From Arthrobacter terricola (GTDB lineage: Bacteria; Actinomycetota; Actinomycetes; Actinomycetales; Micrococcaceae), in assembly GCF_004354015.1 (NCBI RefSeq), contig NZ_SMRU01000018.1, positions 1-64,000 of the forward strand: a stretch of DNA of 64,000 nucleotides. Reading direction: 5' to 3'. The notes beneath the pieces were generated by a model that saw only the letters and a program-made list of their open reading frames with translations, ran no database searches and was not told the origin of the DNA. Both the position numbers and the translations under genes were made by a program. Each line of letters begins with the position of its first letter. Position 1 is the stretch's first letter. Positions 53,731-63,074 of this stretch are shown here, one piece after another.

Positions 53731-54510
53731 ATGCCCGTATTTGAGGTTCCCGGAGCCGAGCTTGCGGTTTCTTTGAGCGACGAAGGTGGACACCCGGTTG
53801 TCCAGCTGCACGGCCTCACCTCAAGCCGCGCGCGCGACCGGGTGCTCAACCTCGACCTCGGTCGGGGGCTCAGCGGAACCCGGCTGCTGCGGTACGACGC
53901 GCGAGGCCATGGCCGGTCGACGGGGCGGAAAGTCCCCGGAGACTATCAATGGCAAAGCCTCGCCGAGGACCTCCTTCGGGTGCTCGATCACTGGTTCCCA
54001 GGCGAACGTGTGCACGGAGTCGGTCCCTCCATGGGTGCCGGTACACTCTTGCACGCAGCTTCCCGCGAGCCGGACCGCTTTACCGGGCTCACGCTGATGG
54101 TGCCACCTACCGCGTGGGAAACCCGGGCTGCCCAGGCCGGAAACTACCGGGTTGCCGCGGAGCTTATCGAATCTGCCGGGATCGAGGCATTCCTCGCCAC
54201 CACCCGCCAGGCAACACCGCCACCGGCCACCATCGGCGCGCCGGAGACGGTGCCCGACGTCGCCGTCGCCCTTTTGCCCTCGTTATTTCGAGGCGCAGCA
54301 CTGAGCGATCTGCCTGCGCCTGAGTCCATCGCGCGGATCGACGTGCCGACAACAATCCTGGCGTGGATCGATGATCCCGGTCATCCGCTCTCAACCGCGG
54401 ACTCCCTTGCCGCACTGCTCCCGCAGGCAACACTAACGGTCGCCCGCACCCCGGAAGATGTCGAAACCTGGCCGGGCATTCTGAGCCAGGATGTCACTCG
54501 TCGGGGCTAG
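53731..54510 (+). CDS. Alpha/beta hydrolase
   Basis: 259-aa alpha/beta-hydrolase-fold enzyme. The oxyanion region 'VVQLHGLTSS', the strand 'LLRYDARGHGRS', the nucleophile elbow G-P-S-M-G in 'VHGVGPSMGAGTLLHA', and the acid/His region 'ILAWIDDPGHPLS' are visible. GAGGAG precedes the ATG. It is divergent, 84 bp from the condensation-GNAT gene, so the two could share control and act on the same acylated product. Substrate unknown. Confidence 0.9.
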   Translation: MPVFEVPGAELAVSLSDEGGHPVVQLHGLTSSRARDRVLNLDLGRGLSGTRLLRYDARGHGRSTGRKVPGDYQWQSLAEDLLRVLDHWFPGERVHGVGPSMGAGTLLHAASREPDRFTGLTLMVPPTAWETRAAQAGNYRVAAELIESAGIEAFLATTRQATPPPATIGAPETVPDVAVALLPSLFRGAALSDLPAPESIARIDVPTTILAWIDDPGHPLSTADSLAALLPQATLTVARTPEDVETWPGILSQDVTRRG

Positions 54511-54839
54511 GCGACAATTCGCCTGCTCACGGATAAGCGGAACCCTGCCAGCATGTCATTGTTCGAGGCGGATGCCCCATGCCCAGGGCGCCCCCGGGAT
54601 GGGACGGCAGGCCGAGCCCCATCGGCAGCATGCCGAGGCCGCCGGCGGCCGCGACTGCCTGTGTGCTGCACGCTGGCGCGGTGCCAGTACCCAGAACTGT
54701 CCGATTGCATGTTGTTGTCCGTTGACCAGATTGGCAGGCGATTGATACTCTCAAATCTAACAGTTGATACATTTTGTGATTGACGATTCTGACTGAGGGT
54801 CGCTGTGGGGATGCGGCCCAAGCCACGACGGGGTGCGCG
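54511..54839. other. Promoter region of the peptide-type binding lipoprotein gene
   Basis: No gene recognised. The AT-rich end (54730-54790) carries TTGATAC twice (54742-54748 and 54764-54770, 22 bp apart), which may be promoter elements or half-sites. GC-rich sequence before that is featureless. Confidence 0.4.
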
Positions 54840-56510
54840 ATGAGATTGATGAAGCTGTCCAAGAAGTTCGTTGTCGGCGTTTGCATGTTCTTGCTGCTGG
54901 CTCTGAGCGCCTGTGGTGGGGGAAGTTCGGGCCAGGGCGGTAGCACGCACACCTTGAGAATGGCTGCGGGTGCGACGGGGCCGTTCACGTCCCAGTTCAA
55001 TCCGTTCCTGCAGGCGTCCGGGAGCTCGAGCGGCTATTCGGGGCTCGTGATCTATGAGCCGTTGATGCTCGTCGACTATGTCAAGGACACCACCAAGCCG
55101 TGGTTGGCACAGAGTTCCAAGTGGAACCAGGACGGCACGCAGCTGACGATCGATCTGCGTCCGGGGGTGAAATGGTCAGACGGCACTGCGTTCACGGCCG
55201 ATGATGTGGCCTTCACCTTTGAGTTGATGACCAAGTTCAAAGCGCTGAATTTCAACGGCTTGCCAATCAAGTCCGCCACGGCGGCCAGCCCGACCCAGGT
55301 TGTTGTGTCCTTCACCGCTCCGGCGTTCCAGACTCTTTGGTACGTGACCGAGCCGGTCCAGAAGAAGCAATGGTCCTCGGTGGCGGATCCGGTGACCTAC
55401 GCGAATCCGAAGCCTGTCGGCACCGGGCCTTTCATGCTCAAGAGTTTCACGCCGCAGGTGATTACCCTCGACAAGAACCCGGGTTACTGGGATGCCGGCA
55501 AACCCGCGGTGGACAGCATCCAGTACCTTGCTTACGACTCCGAAAGCAGCATGGTAGCCGCCATGCAGGGCGGCCAGGTGGACTGGATCGTGTCATCGAA
55601 CACCGATCCCACGCAGATCACGCAGCACTCGCCGTCGACCCTAGCCTCATGGGCATCAACGTTCGGGGTTTCCATCTACCTCTTGCCGAACGCGACCATG
55701 GCTCCGACCAATGACGCGGCGGTCCGGAAAGCGATCAGCCAGGCGATCGACCGGCCGAACCTGGCGAAGCTGGCCTTCGGGCCGGGTGCACAGCCTGTCC
55801 AGTCCCCGACGGGGCTCGACGGTGCGGGGGCCACGGACATGATTGCGGACCAGTACAAGAACCTTTCGCTGGGCACCGGAGATGCCTCGGCATCGAAGCA
55901 GACCCTTCAGGGGGCCGGCTACACCATGGGTTCGGACGGCTACTTTGTCTCGCCGGACGGCAAGCAGCTCGCCCTGACGCTGACCGTTCCCACGACAAAT
56001 CCGTACGGGGACTGGGTCCGGGCAGGGACCCTGATGACCGAGAGCCTCAAGGCGGCGGGGATCAAGCTGACCGTCAAGCCTGAATCGCAGCAGTCCTGGC
56101 GTTCGGATGTGGCCTTGGGCAATTTCCAGTTGTCGATGCGGGCTGCCGGCGGCGCCGGCTCTCTTTACGACAACCTCAGCAGGCTGGTTTCCCAGCCTGT
56201 CCCTACCGCGGGGAAGCAGGCGGTGGTCAACTGGGAGCGCTACAGCAACCCCAAGGCAGGGGAGCTCCTGAACGCCATGGCTTCCTCGGATAGTTCGAGC
56301 CCGGCGTTCAAGCAGGCCCTGGATGGCCTCCAGTCGATCCTCGTCGACGAGGCACCGGTGATTCCGCTCGGCAACCCCGCCGCGGCAGGCGTCTGGAGGA
56401 CCGCCGCGTTCACCGGTTGGCCCTCGGAGCAGGATCCGTACGGGCTCCCGACGGCGAACAAGCCTTCCGTGGTCGACATCGCGGCACGGCTGGCCCCCGC
56501 CCATCACTGA
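54840..56510 (+). CDS. ABC transporter family 5 solute-binding lipoprotein (oligopeptide/oligosaccharide type)
   Basis: 556 aa from the ATG at 54840 (a second ATG at 54849). The signal peptide 'KKFVVGVCMFLLLALSAC' includes the lipobox Cys. Family 5 features are 'LTIDLRPGVKWSDGTAFTAD' and 'VAFTFELMTKF', 'GTGPFMLKSF', and the C-terminal 'DEAPVIPLGN'. The family serves peptides, nickel and, in many actinobacteria, cellobiose-type oligosaccharides. It is separated from the Dpp-type permease/ATPase genes at 60-64 kb by about 3.4 kb and lies on the opposite strand, so it may or may not be their partner. A strong hairpin follows. Confidence 0.92.
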   Translation: MRLMKLSKKFVVGVCMFLLLALSACGGGSSGQGGSTHTLRMAAGATGPFTSQFNPFLQASGSSSGYSGLVIYEPLMLVDYVKDTTKPWLAQSSKWNQDGTQLTIDLRPGVKWSDGTAFTADDVAFTFELMTKFKALNFNGLPIKSATAASPTQVVVSFTAPAFQTLWYVTEPVQKKQWSSVADPVTYANPKPVGTGPFMLKSFTPQVITLDKNPGYWDAGKPAVDSIQYLAYDSESSMVAAMQGGQVDWIVSSNTDPTQITQHSPSTLASWASTFGVSIYLLPNATMAPTNDAAVRKAISQAIDRPNLAKLAFGPGAQPVQSPTGLDGAGATDMIADQYKNLSLGTGDASASKQTLQGAGYTMGSDGYFVSPDGKQLALTLTVPTTNPYGDWVRAGTLMTESLKAAGIKLTVKPESQQSWRSDVALGNFQLSMRAAGGAGSLYDNLSRLVSQPVPTAGKQAVVNWERYSNPKAGELLNAMASSDSSSPAFKQALDGLQSILVDEAPVIPLGNPAAAGVWRTAAFTGWPSEQDPYGLPTANKPSVVDIAARLAPAHH

Positions 56511-56524
56511 TAAGGAGGGCGGAC

Positions 56525-56559
56525 CGGCGGCCGGACGGGGTTCCTTCGTCCGGCCGCCG
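56525..56559. terminator. Bidirectional hairpin between binding protein and glycerate kinase genes
   Basis: CGGCGGCCGGACG (56525-56537) pairs perfectly with CGTCCGGCCGCCG (56547-56559) around a 9-nt loop. It lies 14 nt after the + strand stop and 17 nt after the convergent minus-strand stop. There is no U-tract. Confidence 0.75.
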
Positions 56560-56575
56560 ACGCATGCCCGGACGG

Positions 56576-57703
56576 TCAGGCCAGCTGCGACGCCTGCGCG
56601 GCGACGAGGCGGCCCGCCTCCTGAAGCCATCGACAAGGATCCTCAAGCGCGGCTGCTGTCGAGCCAGCCAGTTCGACCAGACTCCAGGAGGCGCTGATGC
56701 CGTATGCCAGTAGCTCCGACGGTGGCAGTTCCACACGGCCTGCGACGACCACGACCGGGACACGATGTGCTGCGGCCCGGGCCGCCAGGGACAGGGGGGC
56801 CTTGCCGAAGAGGCTCTGGCTGTCGAGCGAACCTTCGCCGGTAACGAGGAGGTCGGCTTCGCCCAGCAGTGCGTCGATCCGCAGAAGGTCCAGCACCATA
56901 TCGGCGCCGGAAACGCGCCTGGCCCCCAAAGCCGACATCGCCGCGAAACCGATGCCGCCACTGGCTCCCGAGCCTGGCTCCCGGGACCGGTTGCTGCCGT
57001 CACGGTCGATGAGATCCGCCCAGTGGGCCAGACCTGCCTCGAGGAGTTCGATTTCCCGGGGTCCTGCCCCCTTCTGCGGGGCGAACGTCTTCGCTGCTCC
57101 CGCGTCCCCGAGGAGCGGATTGTTCACGTCCACGGCCACGGTGATGTCCGCTTCCTGCAGCCGCGGATCCAGGGTCGACAGGTCCACGCCGCAGATCCAG
57201 GAGAGCGCCCCTCCGCCGGCGCTGCCCGCGTCATCAGGGGAGAATTCCGCGCCGAGGGCGTGGAGCATGCCGGCTCCTCCGTCACTCACGGCACTGCCGC
57301 CCGTGGTCAGGACGATTTTGCGGTGCCCGGCGTCAAGGGCCGCGGAGATCAGCTGCCCGACGCCGGTGCTCGCCGCCCTCAGGCAGGTCTGCGCGGTGCG
57401 GACGGGTACATGGTGCGCGCCCGCCCCCTGGGCCACCTCGATGTACGCGGTTCCGTCAAATGCAGCCCAGGACGCCGGGACCGGGTGCCCCAGCGCACCG
57501 TTGACTACGGTGCGCCGTATGTCGGCGCCCAGGCTTTCCAGGACAGCGATGGTGCCCTCGCCGCCGTCGGCGATGGGACATTGGACCGTTGTGCAGTCCG
57601 CCCCTGCCCCGGCCACGCCTGCGGCAAGGTGGCGGGCGGCTTCCGCCGCCGATAGCGATGACTTGAACGCGTCGGGGGCTACGAGCACGCGAACGGGTTT
57701 CAC
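56576..57703 (-). CDS. Glycerate kinase (GarK/GlxK family)
   Basis: 375-aa type I glycerate kinase, converting D-glycerate to a phosphoglycerate with ATP. It has the family start 'VRVLVAPDAFKSSLSAAEAA', 'CPIADGGEGTIAVLES', 'IVLTTGGSAVSDGGAGMLHA', 'TVAVDVNNPLLGDAGAAKTF' and 'DLLVTGEGSLDSQSLFGKAP'. It closes glyoxylate/hydroxypyruvate and allantoin pathways. The linked hydroxypyruvate isomerase is broken at 41.4 kb. Its ATG overlaps the upstream GNAT stop by 4 nt. Confidence 0.94.
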   Translation of the reverse strand: MKPVRVLVAPDAFKSSLSAAEAARHLAAGVAGAGADCTTVQCPIADGGEGTIAVLESLGADIRRTVVNGALGHPVPASWAAFDGTAYIEVAQGAGAHHVPVRTAQTCLRAASTGVGQLISAALDAGHRKIVLTTGGSAVSDGGAGMLHALGAEFSPDDAGSAGGGALSWICGVDLSTLDPRLQEADITVAVDVNNPLLGDAGAAKTFAPQKGAGPREIELLEAGLAHWADLIDRDGSNRSREPGSGASGGIGFAAMSALGARRVSGADMVLDLLRIDALLGEADLLVTGEGSLDSQSLFGKAPLSLAARAAAHRVPVVVVAGRVELPPSELLAYGISASWSLVELAGSTAAALEDPCRWLQEAGRLVAAQASQLA

Positions 57704-58179
57704 GGTAGGACCAGCCGCAGTCCTTCATGGCTGGGAACGAAGCCCAGCCGGGTATAGAAACGGTGGGCGTCGGCCCGCCTCTTGTCCGAGGAGAGCTGCA
57801 CGACATGGCAGCCTTTGGATTTGGCCCGCTCCACGGCCCACGCCACCAAAGCGGAACCGGTTCCGCGCCCGCGCTGGCTTGCGGCGATCCGCACTCCCGC
57901 GAGCTGGGCCCTCAGGGCCGCGTTCCAGCTCAAGGTCGTGAAGAAGATCAACTGAAGAGTCCCGATCACCTCCCCGCCCTCATCGGTGGCCACCCATAGC
58001 TCGTTGGACGGTTCGGCGGTGATGGCTTCGAAGGCCCTCAGGTAGCCCTCCGCGGTAGTGGCGGGCAGGCCGCCGGCCGGGCCGAGTGCGTCGGATTCGA
58101 GGAGACCGACGATTCGTGGCAGGTCTTCGGCCCGGGCGGGACGTACAAATGCGCCACCGGACAGTTGTTGCAGATCCAT
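57700..58179 (-). CDS. GNAT-family acetyltransferase
   Basis: 159 aa with 'FVRPARAEDLPRIVGLLESD' at the start, acetyl-CoA loop 'GVRIAASQRGRGTGSALVAW' and C-terminal 'AHRFYTRLGFVPSHEGLRL'. It looks like a small-molecule or aminoglycoside-type N-acetyltransferase; substrate unknown. Translationally coupled to glycerate kinase by a 4-nt overlap. Confidence 0.9.
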   Translation of the reverse strand: MDLQQLSGGAFVRPARAEDLPRIVGLLESDALGPAGGLPATTAEGYLRAFEAITAEPSNELWVATDEGGEVIGTLQLIFFTTLSWNAALRAQLAGVRIAASQRGRGTGSALVAWAVERAKSKGCHVVQLSSDKRRADAHRFYTRLGFVPSHEGLRLVLP

Positions 58180-58192
58180 CCACGCCTCCTAC

Positions 58193-58227
58193 TATATGTT
58201 GAATAACAAACATGATAGATTATATGT
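58193..58227. promoter_or_regulatory. AT-rich promoter/operator of the GNAT-glycerate kinase unit
   Basis: ATGTT (58196-58200) and AACAT (58209-58213) form an inverted repeat, and TATATGT occurs at 58193-58199 and 58221-58227. Located just upstream of the GNAT start in one of the most AT-rich patches of the window. No adjacent regulator gene; cognate protein unknown. Confidence 0.4.
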
Positions 58228-58364
58228 AGCAGATATGGAGAAACAAATGTATCAACTGTTCGTTTTTCAAAGTATCGCCAGGGTTTCGGATGGCCGGTGC
58301 GGAGGGAACGGTTCGCGATGAAAAGCCGCCGGGCCGGCGGGATACTCCACTGAAGGAGGGGCGC

Positions 58365-58520
58365 GTGAGATCGATGCTGGTACTGCGGCTGTGGGGCCGG
58401 TTGCACGCCTGGTGGGAGAAGCGGAAAGCGGACCGGGAGGCGCGCGAGAGGCAGTGCCGGCACGACGGCACGGGCCACCGGTGCTTTGTCTGCATCAACT
58501 ACTCCCACATTTATGACTGA
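58365..58520 (+). CDS. 51-aa Cys/His mini-protein upstream of an MFS gene
   Basis: The GTG at 58365 has an excellent AAGGAGG 5 nt upstream. The peptide 'RSMLVLRLWGRLHAWWEKRK' is an amphipathic, Trp- and Arg-rich helix. It is followed by 'CRHDGTGHRCFVCINYSH', whose Cys and His residues (C-x-H, H-x-C-x2-C, H) could bind one zinc ion. It ends 11-44 nt before the candidate starts of the MFS gene and is probably in the same transcript. Unrecognised family; could be a regulator or partner of the transporter. Confidence 0.6.
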   Translation: MRSMLVLRLWGRLHAWWEKRKADREARERQCRHDGTGHRCFVCINYSHIYD

Positions 58521-58531
58521 TCGTTGTCCGC

Positions 58532-59900
58532 GTGAGTGGACGCTCGCACGCTGAGGGTAGGGAGTTGAGTTCGACTGTTAACGCCACCGCCTCCTCGCGG
58601 AGCGAGCCGCCCCCCGCGGAGACGGACGTCGACAGCGGGTGGTCCCGTCGAGACCCTTCGTCTGGGAAACTACCGCCTTTTTCTTGCCGGCCAGCTGCTG
58701 TCGGTCTCGGGAACCTGGACCCAGCGGGTCGCCCAGGACTGGCTCGTTCTGGATCTGACCAACGGCTCGGGCGTCGCGCTCGGCCTTGTTTCGGCAATCC
58801 AGTACACCCCCATGATGCTATTGAGCTCGTGGGGCGGTCTCCTGGCGGACCGATATTCCAAACGGCTGCTGCTCATCATCACCCAGTCCGTGCTGGCGCT
58901 GGCGGCAGCGGCTCTCGGAGTCCTCGCCCTCACCGGGCAGCTCACGCTTACGGACGTCTACGTCCTTGCCGGGGTCATGGGCGTGGCCGCGGCGGTGGAC
59001 AACCCCACGCGCCAATCGTTCCTCATCGAATTGGTCGGCCGTGATCGGCTTCCGGCAGCGGTCGGGCTGAATTCGGCGACGTTCAATGTCTCACGGATGA
59101 TCGGGCCCGCCATTGGCGGTGCCCTGATCGTCTTGGTCGGCGCAGGCCCGGCCTTCCTGGTCAACGCGGCGTCCTTCCTGGCTGTCATCGTTTCAGTGGC
59201 TTTGATGCGCCGTGAGTCGCTGTTCGTCGAACCCCCCACCCTGCGGTCCCGCGGGCAGATCCGGGCCGGGTGGTCATACATCGTTCGTGACCGGCGGGTC
59301 GGGGCCACCCTGGGACTCGTTTTTGTCACTTCCACGTTCGCCATGAACTGGCCTGTGCTGTTGGCCCTGAGTGCGAGAAGCCGGTATGACACCGGCGCCC
59401 AGGGCTACGGGGTGCTGCTGACAGCGCTTGCGGCCGGATCCATGGCCGGTGCGTTGGTATCCGCATGGCGGGGAAGGCCCCGGTTCTCCTACCTGGTTCT
59501 CGTCACGGCCCTGTTCGCCATCACCGAAGTCGCGTCCGCGTTGATGCCAAGCTACGGCTGGTTCGTGGCTACCCTGGTCCCACTGGGCTTTCTCGCCCTG
59601 AGCATCAACACCACAGCGAATTCGCTGATCCAGGTGGTCACTCCCTATGAGCTCAGGGGGCGGGTGATGTCCGCGTTCGTGATCGCCACCGCGGGTGGAA
59701 CACCCTTGGGCGGCCCGGTCCTGGGGTACCTCTCCGAACAGTTCGGGCCAGCGGCCGCACTCGCCTCTGGTGGCCTGGCATCGGCGGTGGTCACCTGCGC
59801 CGCGGCTATAAGGGTCCGCCGGACCCTTCGGACGGAACAGAAAACAGCGGACTCACCGGAACCCGATGACACGCGCGGGAGCCCGGGCGACCTTGGCTAA
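58532..59900 (+). pseudogene. MFS transporter with an N-terminal frameshift
   Basis: The main frame encodes an MFS carrier. Its first helices are already readable from about 58647 ('LRLGNYRLFLAGQLLSVSGT', 'TQRVAQDWLVLDL'), but in that frame there is no ATG, GTG or TTG between the TGA at 58566 and the ATG at 58812, which lies inside helix 2. A plausible N terminus lies in the neighbouring frame from GTG 58532 or TTG 58565 ('LSSTVNATASSRSEPPP', 'DVDSGWSR'). The frames need joining near 58645. Either the gene is frameshifted or the assembly has an indel; later parts (about 12 helices in total, 'DNPTRQSFLIELVGRDRLPA') look intact. Confidence 0.7.
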
Positions 59901-59920
59901 GCCTTGCCGCCCGGGCTCCC
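59877..59920. terminator. Hairpin between convergent MFS and ABC ATPase genes
   Basis: GGGAGCCCGGGCG (59877-59889) pairs perfectly with CGCCCGGGCTCCC (59908-59920) over an 18-nt loop that includes the MFS stop codon. It is suited to terminate both convergent transcripts, although no U-tract is present. Confidence 0.7.
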
Positions 59921-59954
59921 GGGACTCATTCCAGACAGTGCCGGTGCAGGATCT

Positions 59955-61010
59955 TTAGTGCCGGGGGCCGCCAGCCGTTTCCGGGCTGTTGAGCCAGCAC
60001 CGCACCTCGTGGCCCTCTTCGTCCACCGCCGAGACGGCAGGCATCTGCGTGAAGCAGACATCCATCGCGAAGGGACAGCGCCGGGCGAACGGGCAGCCGG
60101 TCGGGGCTGCCGCCGATGCGGCGCCGCCACCGCGGCCGATACCGGGCACTTCGGCCGCGTCGCGGCCGCGACGCGCGGGGTCGGGGGCCGACTCGATCAG
60201 CAGCTGGGTGTACGGGTGTGTCGGGTGCTGGGTCACGCTTTCGCTTGGCCCGCGCTCCACGACGTGTCCGCGGTACATCACCAGGATCTCGTCCGCGAAG
60301 TACCGGGCGGAGGCAATGTCATGGGTGATGTACAAGATGGCCAGGTCCTGCTGCTGCTTGAGGTTCGCGAGCAGGTTCAGGATGCCAAGCCTGATGGACA
60401 CGTCCAGCATGGAGACCGGTTCGTCCAGCAGCAGGACCGAGGGCGAGGCCGCCAGAGTCCGGGCGATCGCGATGCGCTGCAGCTGGCCACCGGAGAGCTC
60501 GTGCGGGTACTTGTCCAGGAATTGGGAAGCCGGGTGCAGCTGGACGGTGGAGAGAAGTGTATCCAGTTGCTCTTCGATGCCCCGGCGCCCGGCGTGGTTG
60601 CCGTGCAACCGCAGCACCCGGGTGAGCTGGTAGCGGATGGTGTGGACGGGATTCAAGGACGCGAACGGGTCCTGCAGGAGAAGCTGGACTTCCCCGACGT
60701 AGCGGCGCCGTTGGCGCCCGGTGCGGGGGTGCACGGGTTCCCCGTGCAACCGCACTTCTCCGGCGGATGCCGGGAGCAGCTGGGCGAGCAGGCGGGCGAC
60801 GGTGGACTTCCCCGAACCGCTTTCGCCCACGAGCGCCACGGTGGACCCGGCACAGAGGGCGAGGTTGACGGCGTCGACCGCCACGACCTTCCGGTGCCCG
60901 CCAGCGGACCTGCCGCCGCCTAGATGGAAAGTCTTGCCGAGGTCGCTCGCCTCGAGCACGGGCTTCTTGACGGTTTCGGACAGGGGAAGCACCTCGATTC
61001 CGGCGTTCAT
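59955..61010 (-). CDS. Oligopeptide/oligosaccharide ABC importer ATPase (DppF/OppF type)
   Basis: 351-aa ATPase. Walker A 'GESGSGKST', 'LLQDPFASLNPVHTI', signature 'LSGGQLQRIAIA', Walker B 'VLLLDEPVSMLD', H-loop 'ITHDI', then the oligo_HPY C-terminal region with the Cys-rich 'GCPFARRCPFAMDVCF' typical of DppF. The start overlaps the upstream permease-ATPase fusion gene by 4 nt. End of the importer operon that enters from the right edge. Confidence 0.94.
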   Translation of the reverse strand: MNAGIEVLPLSETVKKPVLEASDLGKTFHLGGGRSAGGHRKVVAVDAVNLALCAGSTVALVGESGSGKSTVARLLAQLLPASAGEVRLHGEPVHPRTGRQRRRYVGEVQLLLQDPFASLNPVHTIRYQLTRVLRLHGNHAGRRGIEEQLDTLLSTVQLHPASQFLDKYPHELSGGQLQRIAIARTLAASPSVLLLDEPVSMLDVSIRLGILNLLANLKQQQDLAILYITHDIASARYFADEILVMYRGHVVERGPSESVTQHPTHPYTQLLIESAPDPARRGRDAAEVPGIGRGGGAASAAAPTGCPFARRCPFAMDVCFTQMPAVSAVDEEGHEVRCWLNSPETAGGPRH

Positions 61011-63067
61011 CTGGGCAACTCCTCTTGGATGAGAGCGTCCACGGGACGCAGCTGTAGGGTTTCATCCACGTGGTGGCAGGCGACACGTCGTGGGTCGCCG
61101 GTGGCATTGTGCGTGGTGTCCTGGCCAGGCTGATCCACCAAGGCCAACAGCGGCGGGTCTTGTTGGGCGCAGATGTCCGTGGCGAGGGGGCAGCGGGTGT
61201 GGAAGGCGCACCCTGTCGGGATGCTGCGGAGGTTCGGTGCGGCACCGTCGATCGCGGCGAGTTTCCTCCGTGGGCCGCGCAGGACAGGGAAGGACAGCAG
61301 CAGACGACGGGTGTAGGGGTGTCGTGGCTGGTGCTGGATCTGGGCTGCGTCGCCGAGCTCGACGAGTTCGCCCGCGTACATCACGGCGATCCGGTCGGCG
61401 ATCTCCAGCAGGAGGGACAGGTCATGGGTGATGAAGATGAACGAGCTGTCCAACCGGGTGCGCAGGTCCATGATGCACCGGATGATGTCGCGTTGGACCA
61501 CGACGTCCAGGGAGGTGGTGGGTTCGTCCATGATGACCACGGCAGGGTCCAAGGCGAGGGCCATGGCGATCATGACGCGCTGGCGCTGCCCGCCCGAGAG
61601 TTGGTGCGGGTAGGAACCGAGCCGGGACCGGTCGATCCCGACGAGCTCCAGGAGTTCCCCGACACGGTCCTCCCGGTCGGCGGCGGCCATCGTGGGCCGG
61701 TGGGCCCGGATGGTGTCCTCGAGCTGGGTGCGGACGGTAAGAACCGGGTTCAGCGAGTTCATGGCGGCCTGGAACACGACCGCGGTCTCCTCCCACCGGT
61801 AACGGCGAAGTTGGGCCTGGCTCGCGGAGAGGACGTCCAGCGGGGGAACGGGTGTGCCGTCCTTGGCGCGGCCGAAGTACTTCACGGAGCCGCCGACGAC
61901 TTCACCCGGCGCCCGCAGCAGGCGCGTGACGGCGAAGGCCAGGGTTGATTTGCCTGATCCGGACTCGCCCGCGATGCCCAGGACCTCTCCCCGGCGCAGG
62001 GTCAGGTCCACGCCCCGCACGGCTGGAAGGCCTCCGTGGGCGGTCTGGTAGTCGACGCGAAGCCCGGTGATTTCCAGGACGGAATTCCCGTCGTCGGGCG
62101 TGGTCGCGGCGTGCTCCGCGTCGTGGTCCAGCTGGATGAGGCGGCGGGAGAAGCCGGTGCGTTCGCGGGCCGTCTTGACGCGGCCGACGCCGCGCAGCCG
62201 GGGGTTGACCACTTCGTCGATTCCCAGGTTGATCAAGGCAAGCCCCATGCCGACCAGCGCAAGGCAGATCCCGGGGGGAACGTACCACCACCATGCGCCG
62301 GTCAGGAAAGCGTTGCTCGATTCGGACCAGCGCAGCACGGATCCCCAGCTCCAGCTGGCGACGTCGCCGAGGCCAAGGAACGCCAGGCCGGTCTGGACGA
62401 CAATGCCGGACAGGACGCTGAAGAGGAATCCGGTGGCAATGATGGCTGTCTCGTTGGGCAGGATCTCGAACCAGACGATGCGCCAGGCCGGCTCACCTGC
62501 GGCGCGGGCCGCCTCGACATAGTCGCGCTTGCGGATCGACATGGTCTGCGCGCGCAGCTTGCGTGCCCCGTGGGACCAGGCCGTCAGCGCGATGACGGCC
62601 GCCGTGACCACCCAGCTGACGTTTCCGAGATAGGCGATGATCAGGATCTGCAGGGGGAGCACGGGGATGACCAGGAAGATGTTCGTGCCCAGCGACAGGA
62701 CCTCGTCTGCGGAGCCTCCAAGGTATCCGGAGGTGATCCCGACCAGGATCGCGACCGTCTCGCTGATGAGCGCGGCGAGGAAGCCCACTTCGATGCTGAG
62801 CCTGGTGCCGGCAAGGACCTGGGAGAGGACGTCCTCACCTAGTGCGGTGGTGCCGAGCAGGTGCTGGGCAGAAGGGGGCATGAGGACGTCCGGGCCCGTG
62901 GCGGAGGGGTCGTACGGCGCGATCCAGGGTCCGATGATCGCGATTACGGCGAACACGGCGAGGATCGATGCGCCGATGAGGACCTTCCGGGAGCGGAGCC
63001 AGTGGCGCTTTTTACGGCGTGGACGGGTGCTGGTAACGACTTTTGTGATTTCGGCGGTGGATGTCAT
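61007..63067 (-). CDS. Fused ABC permease (DppC type) and ATPase (DppD type)
   Basis: 686 aa from the ATG at 63067 (GAGG upstream). Residues about 1-300 are a DppC/OppC permease: N-terminal 'GPWIAPYDPSATGPDVLMPP', 'LLGTTALGEDVLSQVLAGTR', EAA loop 'YVEAARAAGEPAWRIVWFEI'. A 35-residue linker leads to a DppD ATPase with Walker A 'GESGSGKST', 'VFQAAMNSLNPVLTV', signature 'LSGGQRQRVMIA', Walker B 'AVVIMDEPTTSLD', H-loop 'FITHDLSLLL' and oligo_HPY 'GCAFHTRCPLATDIC'. The fusion fixes permease and ATPase in one chain. Permease start overlaps nothing; 7 nt separate it from the DppB gene. Confidence 0.93.
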   Translation of the reverse strand: MTSTAEITKVVTSTRPRRKKRHWLRSRKVLIGASILAVFAVIAIIGPWIAPYDPSATGPDVLMPPSAQHLLGTTALGEDVLSQVLAGTRLSIEVGFLAALISETVAILVGITSGYLGGSADEVLSLGTNIFLVIPVLPLQILIIAYLGNVSWVVTAAVIALTAWSHGARKLRAQTMSIRKRDYVEAARAAGEPAWRIVWFEILPNETAIIATGFLFSVLSGIVVQTGLAFLGLGDVASWSWGSVLRWSESSNAFLTGAWWWYVPPGICLALVGMGLALINLGIDEVVNPRLRGVGRVKTARERTGFSRRLIQLDHDAEHAATTPDDGNSVLEITGLRVDYQTAHGGLPAVRGVDLTLRRGEVLGIAGESGSGKSTLAFAVTRLLRAPGEVVGGSVKYFGRAKDGTPVPPLDVLSASQAQLRRYRWEETAVVFQAAMNSLNPVLTVRTQLEDTIRAHRPTMAAADREDRVGELLELVGIDRSRLGSYPHQLSGGQRQRVMIAMALALDPAVVIMDEPTTSLDVVVQRDIIRCIMDLRTRLDSSFIFITHDLSLLLEIADRIAVMYAGELVELGDAAQIQHQPRHPYTRRLLLSFPVLRGPRRKLAAIDGAAPNLRSIPTGCAFHTRCPLATDICAQQDPPLLALVDQPGQDTTHNATGDPRRVACHHVDETLQLRPVDALIQEELPR

Positions 63068-63074
63068 GGATGCC

